64,000 bases of DNA from contig NZ_AP022584.1 of assembly GCF_010731675.1 (NCBI RefSeq), positions 1,426,001 through 1,490,000 of the forward strand. The letters are read 5' to 3'. The first letter of the stretch is position 1; each line of letters opens with the position of its first letter. The notes under the pieces are model-generated. The model was not told the origin of the DNA. It made no database searches and saw nothing but the letters and a program-made list of their open reading frames with translations. The DNA comes from Mycobacterium marseillense (GTDB taxonomy: Bacteria; Actinomycetota; Actinomycetes; Mycobacteriales; Mycobacteriaceae). Made by a program: the position numbers and the translations under genes. Below, one piece after another: positions 16,043-23,538 of the stretch.

Positions 16043-17247
16043 TGAGTAGCGCACCCGAACCGCTGTACATCCTGGGCGCCGGGATGCACCCCTGGGGTAA
16101 GTGGGGCAACGATTTCACCGAGTACGGGGTGGCCGCGGCCCGGGCCGCGCTGAACGAAGCCGGCCTGGACTGGCGACAGATTCAGTTGGTGGCCGGCGCG
16201 GACACCATCCGCAACGGCTACCCCGGGTTCGTCGCGGGCGCGACGTTCGCCCAGAAGCTCGGGTGGAACGGCGTGCCGGTCAGCTCGAGCTACGCCGCGT
16301 GCGCCAGCGGCTCGCAGGCGCTGCAGGCCGCCCGGGCCCAGATCCTGGCCGGCTTCTGCGATGTCGCCCTCGTCATCGGCGCGGATACCACGCCGAAGGG
16401 ATTTTTCGCCCCGGTCGGCGGCGAGCGCAAGAACGATCCCGACTGGCAGCGGTTCCACCTGATCGGCGCCACCAACCCGGTGTACTTCGCGCTGCTGGCG
16501 CGGCGGCGGATGGACCTCTACGGCGCCACACTGGAGGATTTCGCCCAGGTCAAGGTCAAGAACTCGCGGCATGGCCTGCAGAACCCGAACGCCCGGTACC
16601 GCAAGGAGGTGTCAGTCGAGGACGTGCTGGCCAGCGCGGTGGTGTCCGACCCGTTGCGGCTGCTGGACATCTGCGCCACCTCCGATGGCGCGGCCGCGCT
16701 GATCGTGGCCAGCGCGAAGTTCGCCCGCGAACACCTCGGCTCGCTGGCCGGTGTCCCGTCGGTGCGGGCGGTGAGCACGGTCACCCCGAACTATCCGCAG
16801 CACCTGCCCGAATTGCCGGACATCGCAACGGATTCCACCGCCGCGGTGCCCGCCCCCGATCGGGCGTTCAAGGACCATATCCTCGACGCGGCCTATGCCG
16901 AGGCGGGCGTCGGGCCCGAGGACGTGAGCCTGGCCGAGGTCTACGACCTGTCCACCGCGCTGGAGCTCGACTGGTACGAACACCTGGGCCTGTGCCCCAA
17001 GGGCGAAGCCGAGGCGCTGCTGCGCAGCGGCGCCACCACCATCGGCGGCCGGGTCCCCGTCAACGCCTCCGGCGGGCTGGCCTGCTTCGGGGAGGCCATC
17101 CCCGCGCAGGCGATCGCTCAGGTCTGCGAGCTGACCTGGCAGCTGCGCGGTCAGGCCACGGGTCGACAGGTGGAAAACGCCACGGTCGGGATCACCGCCA
17201 ACCAGGGGCTGTTCGGGCACGGGTCGTCGGTGATCGTCGCCCGCTAG
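16042..17247 (+). CDS. Thiolase-fold lipid-transfer protein (Rv1627c homologue)
   Basis: 401 residues, thiolase superfamily of the SCPx type. The first half carries SSSYAACASGSQAL with a Cys at the position of the thiolase nucleophile region; the second half has AEVYDLSTALELDWYEHLGLC, PVNASGGLACFGEAIPAQAIAQ and NQGLFGHGSSVIV. Its coupling with a DUF35 protein suggests a carbon-carbon lyase (retro-aldol or thiolytic) acting on an acyl-CoA, perhaps in lipid or sterol breakdown; the substrate is not known. ATG 16042 is translationally coupled to the upstream gene. It ends at a convergent junction with pdtaR. Confidence 0.9.
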   Translation: MSSAPEPLYILGAGMHPWGKWGNDFTEYGVAAARAALNEAGLDWRQIQLVAGADTIRNGYPGFVAGATFAQKLGWNGVPVSSSYAACASGSQALQAARAQILAGFCDVALVIGADTTPKGFFAPVGGERKNDPDWQRFHLIGATNPVYFALLARRRMDLYGATLEDFAQVKVKNSRHGLQNPNARYRKEVSVEDVLASAVVSDPLRLLDICATSDGAAALIVASAKFAREHLGSLAGVPSVRAVSTVTPNYPQHLPELPDIATDSTAAVPAPDRAFKDHILDAAYAEAGVGPEDVSLAEVYDLSTALELDWYEHLGLCPKGEAEALLRSGATTIGGRVPVNASGGLACFGEAIPAQAIAQVCELTWQLRGQATGRQVENATVGITANQGLFGHGSSVIVAR

Positions 17248-17283
17248 AGAGTACCGCCGCGTTGGCTTCCGTTGTGCGGCCAG

Positions 17284-17390
17284 GGTTTTGAGCGTGAAGC
17301 CACGGTTTTGAGTGTGAAGCCTGGGCGCGGATTGCCGGCGTGTCATCGCCGAGGGTTCACACCCAAGGCCAACGATTCACACTGGACGGC
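17284..17390. repeat. 20-bp-period TTGAGTGTGA repeats, inverted, at a convergent junction
   Basis: Two direct 20-bp units start GGTTTTGAGCGTGAAG (17284) and GGTTTTGAGTGTGAAG (17304). After about 27 bp, two inverted 20-bp units contain GGTTCACAC (17354) and GATTCACACT (17374). The block fills the gap between the stops of the thiolase gene (17247) and pdtaR (17396), so it may fold as a terminator for both strands. The same unit recurs at 47501-47660. Confidence 0.7.
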
Positions 17391-17395
17391 TCGGG

Positions 17396-18010
17396 CTACT
17401 CCTTGGACGGGTCCAGGGTCTCCAGGACGACCTCGGCCACCCGCTTCATCGTGGTCCGCCGGTCCATGGCGGCGCGCTGAATCCACTTGAACGCCTCGGG
17501 CTCGCTCATGCCCTGTTCGGTCTGCAGCAGGCCCTTGGCGCGCTCCACGAGCTTGCGGGTCTCCAGCCGATCGGACAGCGTCGCCACCTCGCGTTCGAGC
17601 TCGGCGATCTCGCCGAAGCGGCTGACGGCCAATTCGATCGCCGGGATCAGGTCGCTGATGGTGAACGGCTTCACCAGGTAGGCCATCGCCCCGGCGTCCC
17701 GGGCCCGCTCGACCAGGTCGCGCTGACTGAACGCGGTCAACACGACGATCGGGGCGATGCGCTTGCTGGCGATCTCCGAGGCCGCATCGATGCCGTCGCG
17801 GCGGGGCATCTTCACGTCCATGATCACCAGGTCCGGCCGATGGCGCTCGGCCAACTCAACGGCCTCCTGCCCGTCGCCGGCCTCGCCGACGATCTCGTAA
17901 CCCTCCTCTCGGAGCATCTCGGCGAGATCCAGTCGGATGAGCGCCTCGTCTTCAGCGATCAGGACCCGGCGCGGCACAGCGGCGTCGGTGTCGGTCGTGG
18001 GGCCTGTCAT
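17396..18010 (-). CDS. pdtaR: ANTAR-domain response regulator PdtaR
   Basis: 204 residues (Rv1626, 205). The receiver domain (about 14-130) has the acidic pair ED at 20-21, phospho-acceptor Asp65 in LVIMDVKMP, and Lys in YLVKPF. A coiled linker leads to a C-terminal ANTAR RNA-binding domain (about 140-200: LVERAKGLLQTEQGMSEPEAFKWIQRAAM). When phosphorylated by PdtaS it binds RNA hairpins and prevents termination. ATG 18010 is chosen because it aligns with the known length; the longer GTG version adds only seven residues. The kinase is not in the window. Confidence 0.97.
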   Translation of the reverse strand: MTGPTTDTDAAVPRRVLIAEDEALIRLDLAEMLREEGYEIVGEAGDGQEAVELAERHRPDLVIMDVKMPRRDGIDAASEIASKRIAPIVVLTAFSQRDLVERARDAGAMAYLVKPFTISDLIPAIELAVSRFGEIAELEREVATLSDRLETRKLVERAKGLLQTEQGMSEPEAFKWIQRAAMDRRTTMKRVAEVVLETLDPSKE

Positions 18011-18123
18011 GACGGATATTGTGTCGCGCACGCCTCAGACCAGCGTGCGCGGGGGCAGTGTGGCAGGTGAGGACACCAAATCCTCTATGGTGGGAGGCTG
18101 CCTCTAAGGTAAGAGGCCGGCAA

Positions 18124-18200
18124 GCCCTCGTATCCCAACTGGCAGAGGAAACGGATTCAAAACCCGTCCAGTGTGAGTTCGAATCTCACCGAGGGCACCA
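18124..18200 (+). tRNA. tRNA-Leu (anticodon CAA), with encoded CCA
   Basis: Acceptor stem GCCCTCG pairs with CGAGGGC, followed by A73 and a genomic CCA at 18198-18200. The D-loop has AACTGGCAGA; the anticodon loop is TTCAAAA with CAA at positions 34-36 (reads UUG, Leu); the T-arm is GTGAG TTCGAAT CTCAC. The variable region is only five nt (CCAGT), so this is a class I shape although most bacterial leucine tRNAs have a long variable arm. The lowest anticodon-stem pair is an A-C mismatch. Assignment rests on the anticodon. Confidence 0.88.
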
Positions 18201-18540
18201 GCAGCGCGGTCGGTCGGCCGGCTCGTCCGCGCCGCCGGCGTTCCGGTACCGGAGCGGCGCTTTCGCCGGCATAACCGGGTCGCAAGTTTCTATAACGGGC
18301 TTATTACCTTCCAATGGTATGGAATTCGCCGAATTTCAAAACCTCGCGCATTTCTATTGGTTTGCATTGCCCGCGGGGATATCGCCCTAAAAAGATCACT
18401 TGAATTCATAATGTGGCGCGCGGCGCGCGGCCGACATCGACATGGATAGCGGCGGCGCCGAATGACGATCGGCAACGTCGGCCGTCGGCCTCGCTATCGG
18501 TCCCGGGCGATCCCGCGGGAACCCGCGCGAGGCGACAGGC
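18201..18540. other. Gene-free, AT-richer stretch downstream of tRNA-Leu
   Basis: About 340 bp between the tRNA and the small lipoprotein gene. From roughly 18280 to 18410 the composition is clearly poorer in G+C than anything nearby (runs such as TTTCTATAACGGGCTTATTA and CTAAAAAGATCACTTG). I see no supported gene; the longest plausible peptide is 23 codons from ATG 18319. No copy of the tRNA 3' end was found by eye, so an attachment site is not claimed. Confidence 0.5.
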
Positions 18541-18735
18541 TCAGTCGCCGAACGATCGCGTGACGCACACCTGGCCCGAAGCCGAAACCTCCGGCCCCGC
18601 GGTGTAATTGCCGATGGAATCGCCCGCCACCCGCAGCAGCCAGCTCGGCTCACTACAGGCAATGCTGCAGCCGTCCATGAGCATGGCGGTAAGGGCAATG
18701 AGCGACGCAAGGACGATTCTTTTCAGACCCGCCAT
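18541..18735 (-). CDS. Small lipoprotein, unknown function
   Basis: 64 residues. The N-terminus MAGLKRIVLASLIALTAMLMDGC is a lipoprotein signal with Cys23 in the lipobox (L-M-D-G-C, an imperfect match). The mature part has two further cysteines (SIACSEPSW and QVCVTRSFGD) that could pair. AAGGGG lies about eight nt before ATG 18735. The short length and lack of a recognised family lower confidence, but signal, ribosome site and absence of a competing gene support it. It stands alone between tRNA-Leu and the cyclase gene, divergent from the latter. Confidence 0.6.
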   Translation of the reverse strand: MAGLKRIVLASLIALTAMLMDGCSIACSEPSWLLRVAGDSIGNYTAGPEVSASGQVCVTRSFGD

Positions 18736-18932
18736 CAGGCACCCCTTAGTCGAGGCGAACGCGTGTCACGCAGGACGTGCGACACGTGTTGAATAACCGA
18801 ACCAAATGACTCGTAAACCCGACAAAAACCCGATAACTAGATGGTTATCAGACTGGGCAAACTTACGGGGGCGAAAACGAGATATTCATTAGACAGCCGA
18901 CAAATACCCTGCTCGGCGGTTAGGCTTGCTGC

Positions 18933-20264
18933 GTGGCGGCCAAGGATTGTGGTGGCCCACCGCGATGGCCAGACGGCTTGTCGAAGCGCCCGGACTGTGT
19001 AGCCGCGGCGCGGGCTCAGTCGCGCGCCCGCAACCAGCACTATGCCGACAGCGCCGCGCGCCAATACCGGGTGCTCGCGATCGCCGCGTGGCTGGCCGTG
19101 CTGGTCTGTGTCGACTTCGTGGCGTTGCAGTTGATCACCGGAGTCTGGACGTGGCAGATCATCTCGCTCAACGCCGTCGCCGCGATGATCTTCGCCGCCG
19201 TGCCGTGGCTGCACCGCTTCGGTGACCTGGTTGCGCCGCTGACCTTTATCGGCGCCGCCTACGTCACGGTCTTCGCCAGTACGTGGGACGCCGGCACGGC
19301 CACGGGCGCGCAGTTCTTCTTTTTGGTGGGAGCGTGCCTGGCGGTGCTGCTGCTGGGCATTGAACACACGGTCTTGGCGGCAGGCGTCTCGGCGATCGGG
19401 GCCGGGCTGGTGATCGCGTTGGAGTTCCTGGTCCCGCGCGACACCGGGTTGCAGCCGGCGTGGGCGCAATCCATGACCTTCGTCGTCACCATCGTCTCCG
19501 CGTGCGTGATGGTGTTCGTGGCGGTGTGGTTCGCCCTGCGCGATACCCAGCGCGCCGAGGCGGTGATGGAAGCCGAGTACGAACGCTCGGAAGCATTGCT
19601 GGCCAACATGTTGCCGGGCAGCATCGCCGAGCGGCTCAAGAGCTCGTCCCGCAGCGTCATCGCCGACAAATACGACGAGGTCTCCGTTCTGTTCGCCGAC
19701 ATCGTCGGATTCACCGAACGCGCCAGCACCACCACCCCGGCCGACCTGGTGCGATTTTTGAACCGGCTGTACGGCGCCTTCGACGAGCTGGTCGACAAAC
19801 ACGGCCTCGAGAAGATCAAAGTCAGCGGCGACTCCTACATGGTGGTCAGTGGGGTACCGCGGGCACGCCCGGATCACGCCTTCGCCCTCGCCGATTTCGC
19901 TCTCGACATGGCCAATGTCGCCGCCGCACTGAAGGATCCGCACGGCGACGCGGTCCCGCTGCGGATGGGCATGGCCTGTGGACCCGTGGTCGCGGGCGTC
20001 GTGGGCTCGCGCCGGTTCTTCTACGACGTGTGGGGCGACGCGGTCAACGTCGCCTCGCGGATGGAATCCACCGATTCGGTCGGCCGCATCCAGGTGCCCG
20101 AGGCGATGTACGAGCGGCTCAAGAACGAGTTCGTCCTGCAGGAGCGCGGCCGCATCGAAGTCAAGGGCAAGGGAGTCATGCGCACCTGGTATCTCATCGG
20201 CCGCAAGGCGGACGACGAGCCCGCAGACCTGCTCACCCGGCGACCACACAGCGCCCACGTCTGA
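18933..20264 (+). CDS. cya: Membrane-anchored class III adenylyl cyclase (Rv1625c family)
   Basis: 443 residues, as in Rv1625c. Six membrane segments (about 48-205) precede one cyclase homology domain that works as a homodimer, making cAMP from ATP. All catalytic residues fall at the same numbers as in the characterised enzyme: metal Asp256 (LFADIVG) and Asp300 (VSGDSY), adenine-selecting Lys296 and Asp365 (FYDVWGD), transition-state Asn372 and Arg376 (AVNVASR). Start GTG 18933. It gives a useful contrast with the altered cyclase at 59.4 kb. Followed after 45 bp by a DUF308 membrane protein. Confidence 0.96.
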   Translation: MAAKDCGGPPRWPDGLSKRPDCVAAARAQSRARNQHYADSAARQYRVLAIAAWLAVLVCVDFVALQLITGVWTWQIISLNAVAAMIFAAVPWLHRFGDLVAPLTFIGAAYVTVFASTWDAGTATGAQFFFLVGACLAVLLLGIEHTVLAAGVSAIGAGLVIALEFLVPRDTGLQPAWAQSMTFVVTIVSACVMVFVAVWFALRDTQRAEAVMEAEYERSEALLANMLPGSIAERLKSSSRSVIADKYDEVSVLFADIVGFTERASTTTPADLVRFLNRLYGAFDELVDKHGLEKIKVSGDSYMVVSGVPRARPDHAFALADFALDMANVAAALKDPHGDAVPLRMGMACGPVVAGVVGSRRFFYDVWGDAVNVASRMESTDSVGRIQVPEAMYERLKNEFVLQERGRIEVKGKGVMRTWYLIGRKADDEPADLLTRRPHSAHV

Positions 20265-20309
20265 TCAAAGTCCCTATACCGTGGCCCGCGTTTGTGTCAG
20301 ACTGCGGCC

Positions 20310-20897
20310 ATGACTATCTCCCCTGGCTCTCCTGGAACCCACCCCGTTCCAAGCTTGCTGCCGCATCTGTGGAAATCCGCTCTGCTGTCGGGAATTCTGT
20401 CGCTCGTCCTCGGTGTCCTGGTGCTGGCGTGGCCGGGAATTTCCATCCTGGTCGCCGCCGTCGCCTTCGGCGTGTATCTGCTCATCACCGGTATCGCGCA
20501 GGTCGTCTTCGCGTTCTCGCTGCACGTCTCGGCGGGGAGCCGGATCCTGTTGTTCATCAGCGGCGCCGCGTCGCTGATTCTCGCACTGCTCGCGTTCCGC
20601 CACTTCGGTCAGGGATACGCAATTCTGCTGCTGGCCATCTGGATTGGCATCGGGTTCATCTTCCGCGGTGTCGCGACGACGATTTCGGCGGTCAGCGACC
20701 CGCACCTGCCGGGCCGGGGCTGGAACATCTTCCTCGGCGCGCTCAGCCTGCTGGCCGGCATCGTGGTCCTGGCATCACCGTTCGAATCGATTGTCACCCT
20801 GGCGATCGTGGTCGGCGCGTGGTTCGTGGTCATCGGAATTTTCGAGATCATTTCGTCCTTCGGCATCCGCAAGGCGTCCAACACCCTCAGCGGCTGA
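20310..20897 (+). CDS. DUF308/HdeD-family membrane protein (Rv1624c homologue)
   Basis: 195 residues with about six hydrophobic segments arranged as pairs, the pattern of the HdeD/DUF308 family (SGILSLVLGVLVLAWPGISI and LGALSLLAGIVVLASPFES are internal repeats of one another). Some members support acid or envelope stress tolerance; its role here is unknown. ATG 20310 is chosen since the polar N-terminus MTISPGSPGTHPVPSL precedes the first membrane segment. It lies between cya and cydA on the same strand. Confidence 0.85.
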   Translation: MTISPGSPGTHPVPSLLPHLWKSALLSGILSLVLGVLVLAWPGISILVAAVAFGVYLLITGIAQVVFAFSLHVSAGSRILLFISGAASLILALLAFRHFGQGYAILLLAIWIGIGFIFRGVATTISAVSDPHLPGRGWNIFLGALSLLAGIVVLASPFESIVTLAIVVGAWFVVIGIFEIISSFGIRKASNTLSG

Positions 20898-20929
20898 CGC
20901 GGGCGCCGGTAGCGCGGGCACCCACGCAT

Positions 20930-20948
20930 CTACTACACTCTGTCGTAG
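20930..20948. promoter_or_regulatory. Imperfect inverted repeat upstream of cydA
   Basis: CTACTACA, a 3-bp CTC centre, then TGTCGTAG; the 8-bp arms match at seven of eight positions. It lies 36-54 bp before ATG 20984, near the expected promoter. The TACTACA / TGTNGTA layout resembles operators of the BlaI/MecI class, one member of which (Rv1846c) is known in M. tuberculosis. No regulator is assigned. Confidence 0.45.
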
Positions 20949-20983
20949 CCGTTGATCGGGCCTCCGCAGTCGGGAGATGACAG

Positions 20984-22456
20984 ATGAATGTCGTCGATAT
21001 TTCGCGGTGGCAGTTCGGTATTGTTACCGTCTACCACTTCATCTTTGTGCCGCTCACGATCGGTTTGGCGCCGCTGATCGCCATCATGCAGACGGTGTGG
21101 GTGGCCACCGGCAACACCGCGTGGTATCGGCTGACCAAGTTCTTCGGCAAGCTGTTTTTGATCAACTTCGCCATCGGCGTGGCGACCGGCATCGTCCAAG
21201 AATTCCAGTTCGGGATGAACTGGAGCGAGTACTCGCGCTTCGTCGGCGATATCTTCGGTGCCCCGCTGGCGATGGAAGGGTTGTTCGCCTTCTTCTTCGA
21301 ATCCACGTTCATCGGCTTGTGGATATTCGGCTGGAGCCGGCTGCCGAAGCTGCTCCACCTGGCCTGTATCTGGATCGTCGCGATCGGTGTCAACGCCTCG
21401 GCATTCTTCATCATCGCGGCGAACTCGTTCATGCAACACCCGGTCGGCGCGCACTACAATCCAGTGACGCGACGCGCCGAGCTGGACAGCATTTTCGCCC
21501 TGCTCTCCAATAACACTGCGCAAGCCGCGTTTTCACATACCGTGGCGGGAGCGCTGCTGACCGCGGGCACCTTCGTCGCCGCCGTCAGCACCTGGTGGAT
21601 GGTGCGCTCACGCACGACGGGGTCCACCACCGAGGCCGCGGAAACCGAGGCCCGCATCATGTTTCGCCCCGCGGCGATCCTGGGCTCTGGGGTCGTGCTG
21701 CTCGCCGCGGTCGGCCTGTTCTTCACCGGCGATCGGCAGGGCAAGCTGATGTTCGTCCAGCAGCCGATGAAGATGGCGTCGGCGGAGGCGTTGTGCCACA
21801 CCCAAACCGACCCCGACTTCTCGGTGCTGACCATCGGCACCCACAACAACTGCGGCAGCGTCACCGAAGTGATCAAGGCGCACTACGTGCTGCCGTTCCT
21901 GGCCGAGGGCAAGCTCAGCGGCGTGACGCTGCAGGGGGTGAACGAGCTGCAGCAGCAGTATCAGCACCGCTTCGGCCCCGACGACTACCGGCCGAATCTG
22001 TTCGTCACCTACTGGTCCTTCCGGTTGATGATCGGGTTTTTGGTGTTCCCCGTAATGTTCGCCCTGGCAGTGCTGTGGCTGACCCGCGCCGGACGAACTC
22101 CCAAGAGCCGCTGGGTTTCCTGGTTCGCGCTGCTCACCATCCCCACGCCGTTTTTGGCCAACATCTCGGGTTGGGTGTTCACCGAAATGGGCCGCCAGCC
22201 ATGGGTGGTGGCGCCGAACCCGACCGGTGATCCGTTGGTCCGGATGACCGTCCGCGAAGGCGTGTCGAATCACGTGCCGGGCATGGTCATCACGTCGCTG
22301 GTGACCTTCACCCTCGTCTATGCGGTTCTCGCGGTCCTGTGGTTCTTTCTGCTCAAGCGCTACACCGTCGAAGGCCCACTGGAACACGACGCGGAGCCCG
22401 CTCCCCCGCAGGCGCCCAGCGCTGACGAGGTGGCGCCCCTGTCGTTCGCCTACTGA
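20984..22456 (+). CDS. cydA: Cytochrome bd oxidase subunit I
   Basis: 490 residues. This subunit carries the haems and oxidises menaquinol while reducing oxygen. It opens MNVVDISRWQFGIVTVYHFIFVPLTIGLAPLIAIMQ, with the axial histidine near residue 19, and has EFQFGMNWSEYSRFVGDIFGAPLAMEGLFAFFFEST (the GxxxxE haem d/quinol region) and a short Q-loop, as in other actinobacterial bd oxidases. ATG 20984 follows GGGAG. First gene of cydABDC. Confidence 0.97.
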   Translation: MNVVDISRWQFGIVTVYHFIFVPLTIGLAPLIAIMQTVWVATGNTAWYRLTKFFGKLFLINFAIGVATGIVQEFQFGMNWSEYSRFVGDIFGAPLAMEGLFAFFFESTFIGLWIFGWSRLPKLLHLACIWIVAIGVNASAFFIIAANSFMQHPVGAHYNPVTRRAELDSIFALLSNNTAQAAFSHTVAGALLTAGTFVAAVSTWWMVRSRTTGSTTEAAETEARIMFRPAAILGSGVVLLAAVGLFFTGDRQGKLMFVQQPMKMASAEALCHTQTDPDFSVLTIGTHNNCGSVTEVIKAHYVLPFLAEGKLSGVTLQGVNELQQQYQHRFGPDDYRPNLFVTYWSFRLMIGFLVFPVMFALAVLWLTRAGRTPKSRWVSWFALLTIPTPFLANISGWVFTEMGRQPWVVAPNPTGDPLVRMTVREGVSNHVPGMVITSLVTFTLVYAVLAVLWFFLLKRYTVEGPLEHDAEPAPPQAPSADEVAPLSFAY

Positions 22457-22497
22457 GGCGTGCTGGCGCATATCGACGCCGAAAGGAGCTGATCGAA

Positions 22498-23538
22498 GTG
22501 GGACTGCAAGAGGTGTGGTTCGGCATCATCGGGGTGTTGTTTTTGGGGTTCTTCATCCTCGAGGGCTTCGACTTCGGCGTAGGCATGTTGATGGAGCCGT
22601 TCGCGCGGGTGGGCATCGGTGAGGCCGAACCGTTGCGCCGCACGGCACTCAACACCATCGGGCCGGTCTGGGATGGCAACGAGGTGTGGCTGATCGTCGG
22701 CGGCGCGGCCATGTTCGCCGCCTTTCCCGGGTGGTACGCCACCGTGTTCTCGACGCTGTATCTGCCGCTGCTGGCGATCCTGTTCGGCATGATCGTGCGG
22801 GCGGTGGCGATCGAGTGGCGCGGCAAGATCGACGATACAAAGTGGCGCGGCTGGGCCGATTTCGGCATCGCCGCGGGCTCGTGGCTGCCGGCCGTGTTGT
22901 GGGGTGTCGCGTTCGCCGTCCTGGTCCGCGGGCTCCCGGTGGACGCCGACGGCCACATTCATTTGTCGATCGCCGATGTGCTCAACGCCTATACGGTGTT
23001 GGGCGGCTTGGCGACCGCCGGCCTGTTCCTGCTGTACGGAGCGGTGTTCGTCGCGTTGAAAACCTCCGGCGCCATCCGCGAGGACGCGTACCGCTTCGGT
23101 GTGTGGCTCTCGCTTCCGGTGACCGGACTGGTTGCGGGCTTTGGGCTTTGGACGCAGGTGGCCTATGGCAAAGACTGGACCTGGCTGGTGCTGGCCGCGG
23201 CCGTCGTGGCGCAGCTGGCGGCGGTGCTTCTGGTGTGGCGGCGCGCCTCCGACGGCTGGGCGTTCACCTGCGTCGCGCTCGTGGTCGCGGCGGTGGTGAT
23301 CCTGCTGTTCGGGTCGCTGTATCCGAACCTGGTGCCCTCGACGCTGAACAAGCAGTGGAGTCTGACCATCTACAACGCGTCCTCGACGCATTACACGCTC
23401 AAGGTGATGACGTGGGTGACGGCCTTCATGGCCCCGCTGACGGTCGTGTATCAGGCATGGACGTACTGGGTGTTCCGGCAACGGATCTCGGCCGACCGGA
23501 TACCCGCACCCATCGGTCTGGCAAGGCGCCCGTCCTGA
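22498..23538 (+). CDS. cydB: Cytochrome bd oxidase subunit II
   Basis: 346 residues, polytopic, starting GTG 22498 after AAAGGAGC. The family opening LQEVWFGIIGVLFLGFFILEGFDFGVGML and NTIGPVWDGNEVWLIVGG are present; the Asp/Glu residues here line the proton channel to haem d. It forms the heterodimeric oxidase with CydA. It ends inside, or just before, the cydD reading frame. Confidence 0.97.
   Translation: MGLQEVWFGIIGVLFLGFFILEGFDFGVGMLMEPFARVGIGEAEPLRRTALNTIGPVWDGNEVWLIVGGAAMFAAFPGWYATVFSTLYLPLLAILFGMIVRAVAIEWRGKIDDTKWRGWADFGIAAGSWLPAVLWGVAFAVLVRGLPVDADGHIHLSIADVLNAYTVLGGLATAGLFLLYGAVFVALKTSGAIREDAYRFGVWLSLPVTGLVAGFGLWTQVAYGKDWTWLVLAAAVVAQLAAVLLVWRRASDGWAFTCVALVVAAVVILLFGSLYPNLVPSTLNKQWSLTIYNASSTHYTLKVMTWVTAFMAPLTVVYQAWTYWVFRQRISADRIPAPIGLARRPS

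Noticed and set aside
18319..18390. 23-residue peptide in the AT-rich patch
   Set aside because: No ribosome site and no sign of selection; too short to support.
18124..18540. Integrated prophage or island at tRNA-Leu
   Set aside because: No integrase and no duplicated tRNA 3' end visible; only a composition shift remains.
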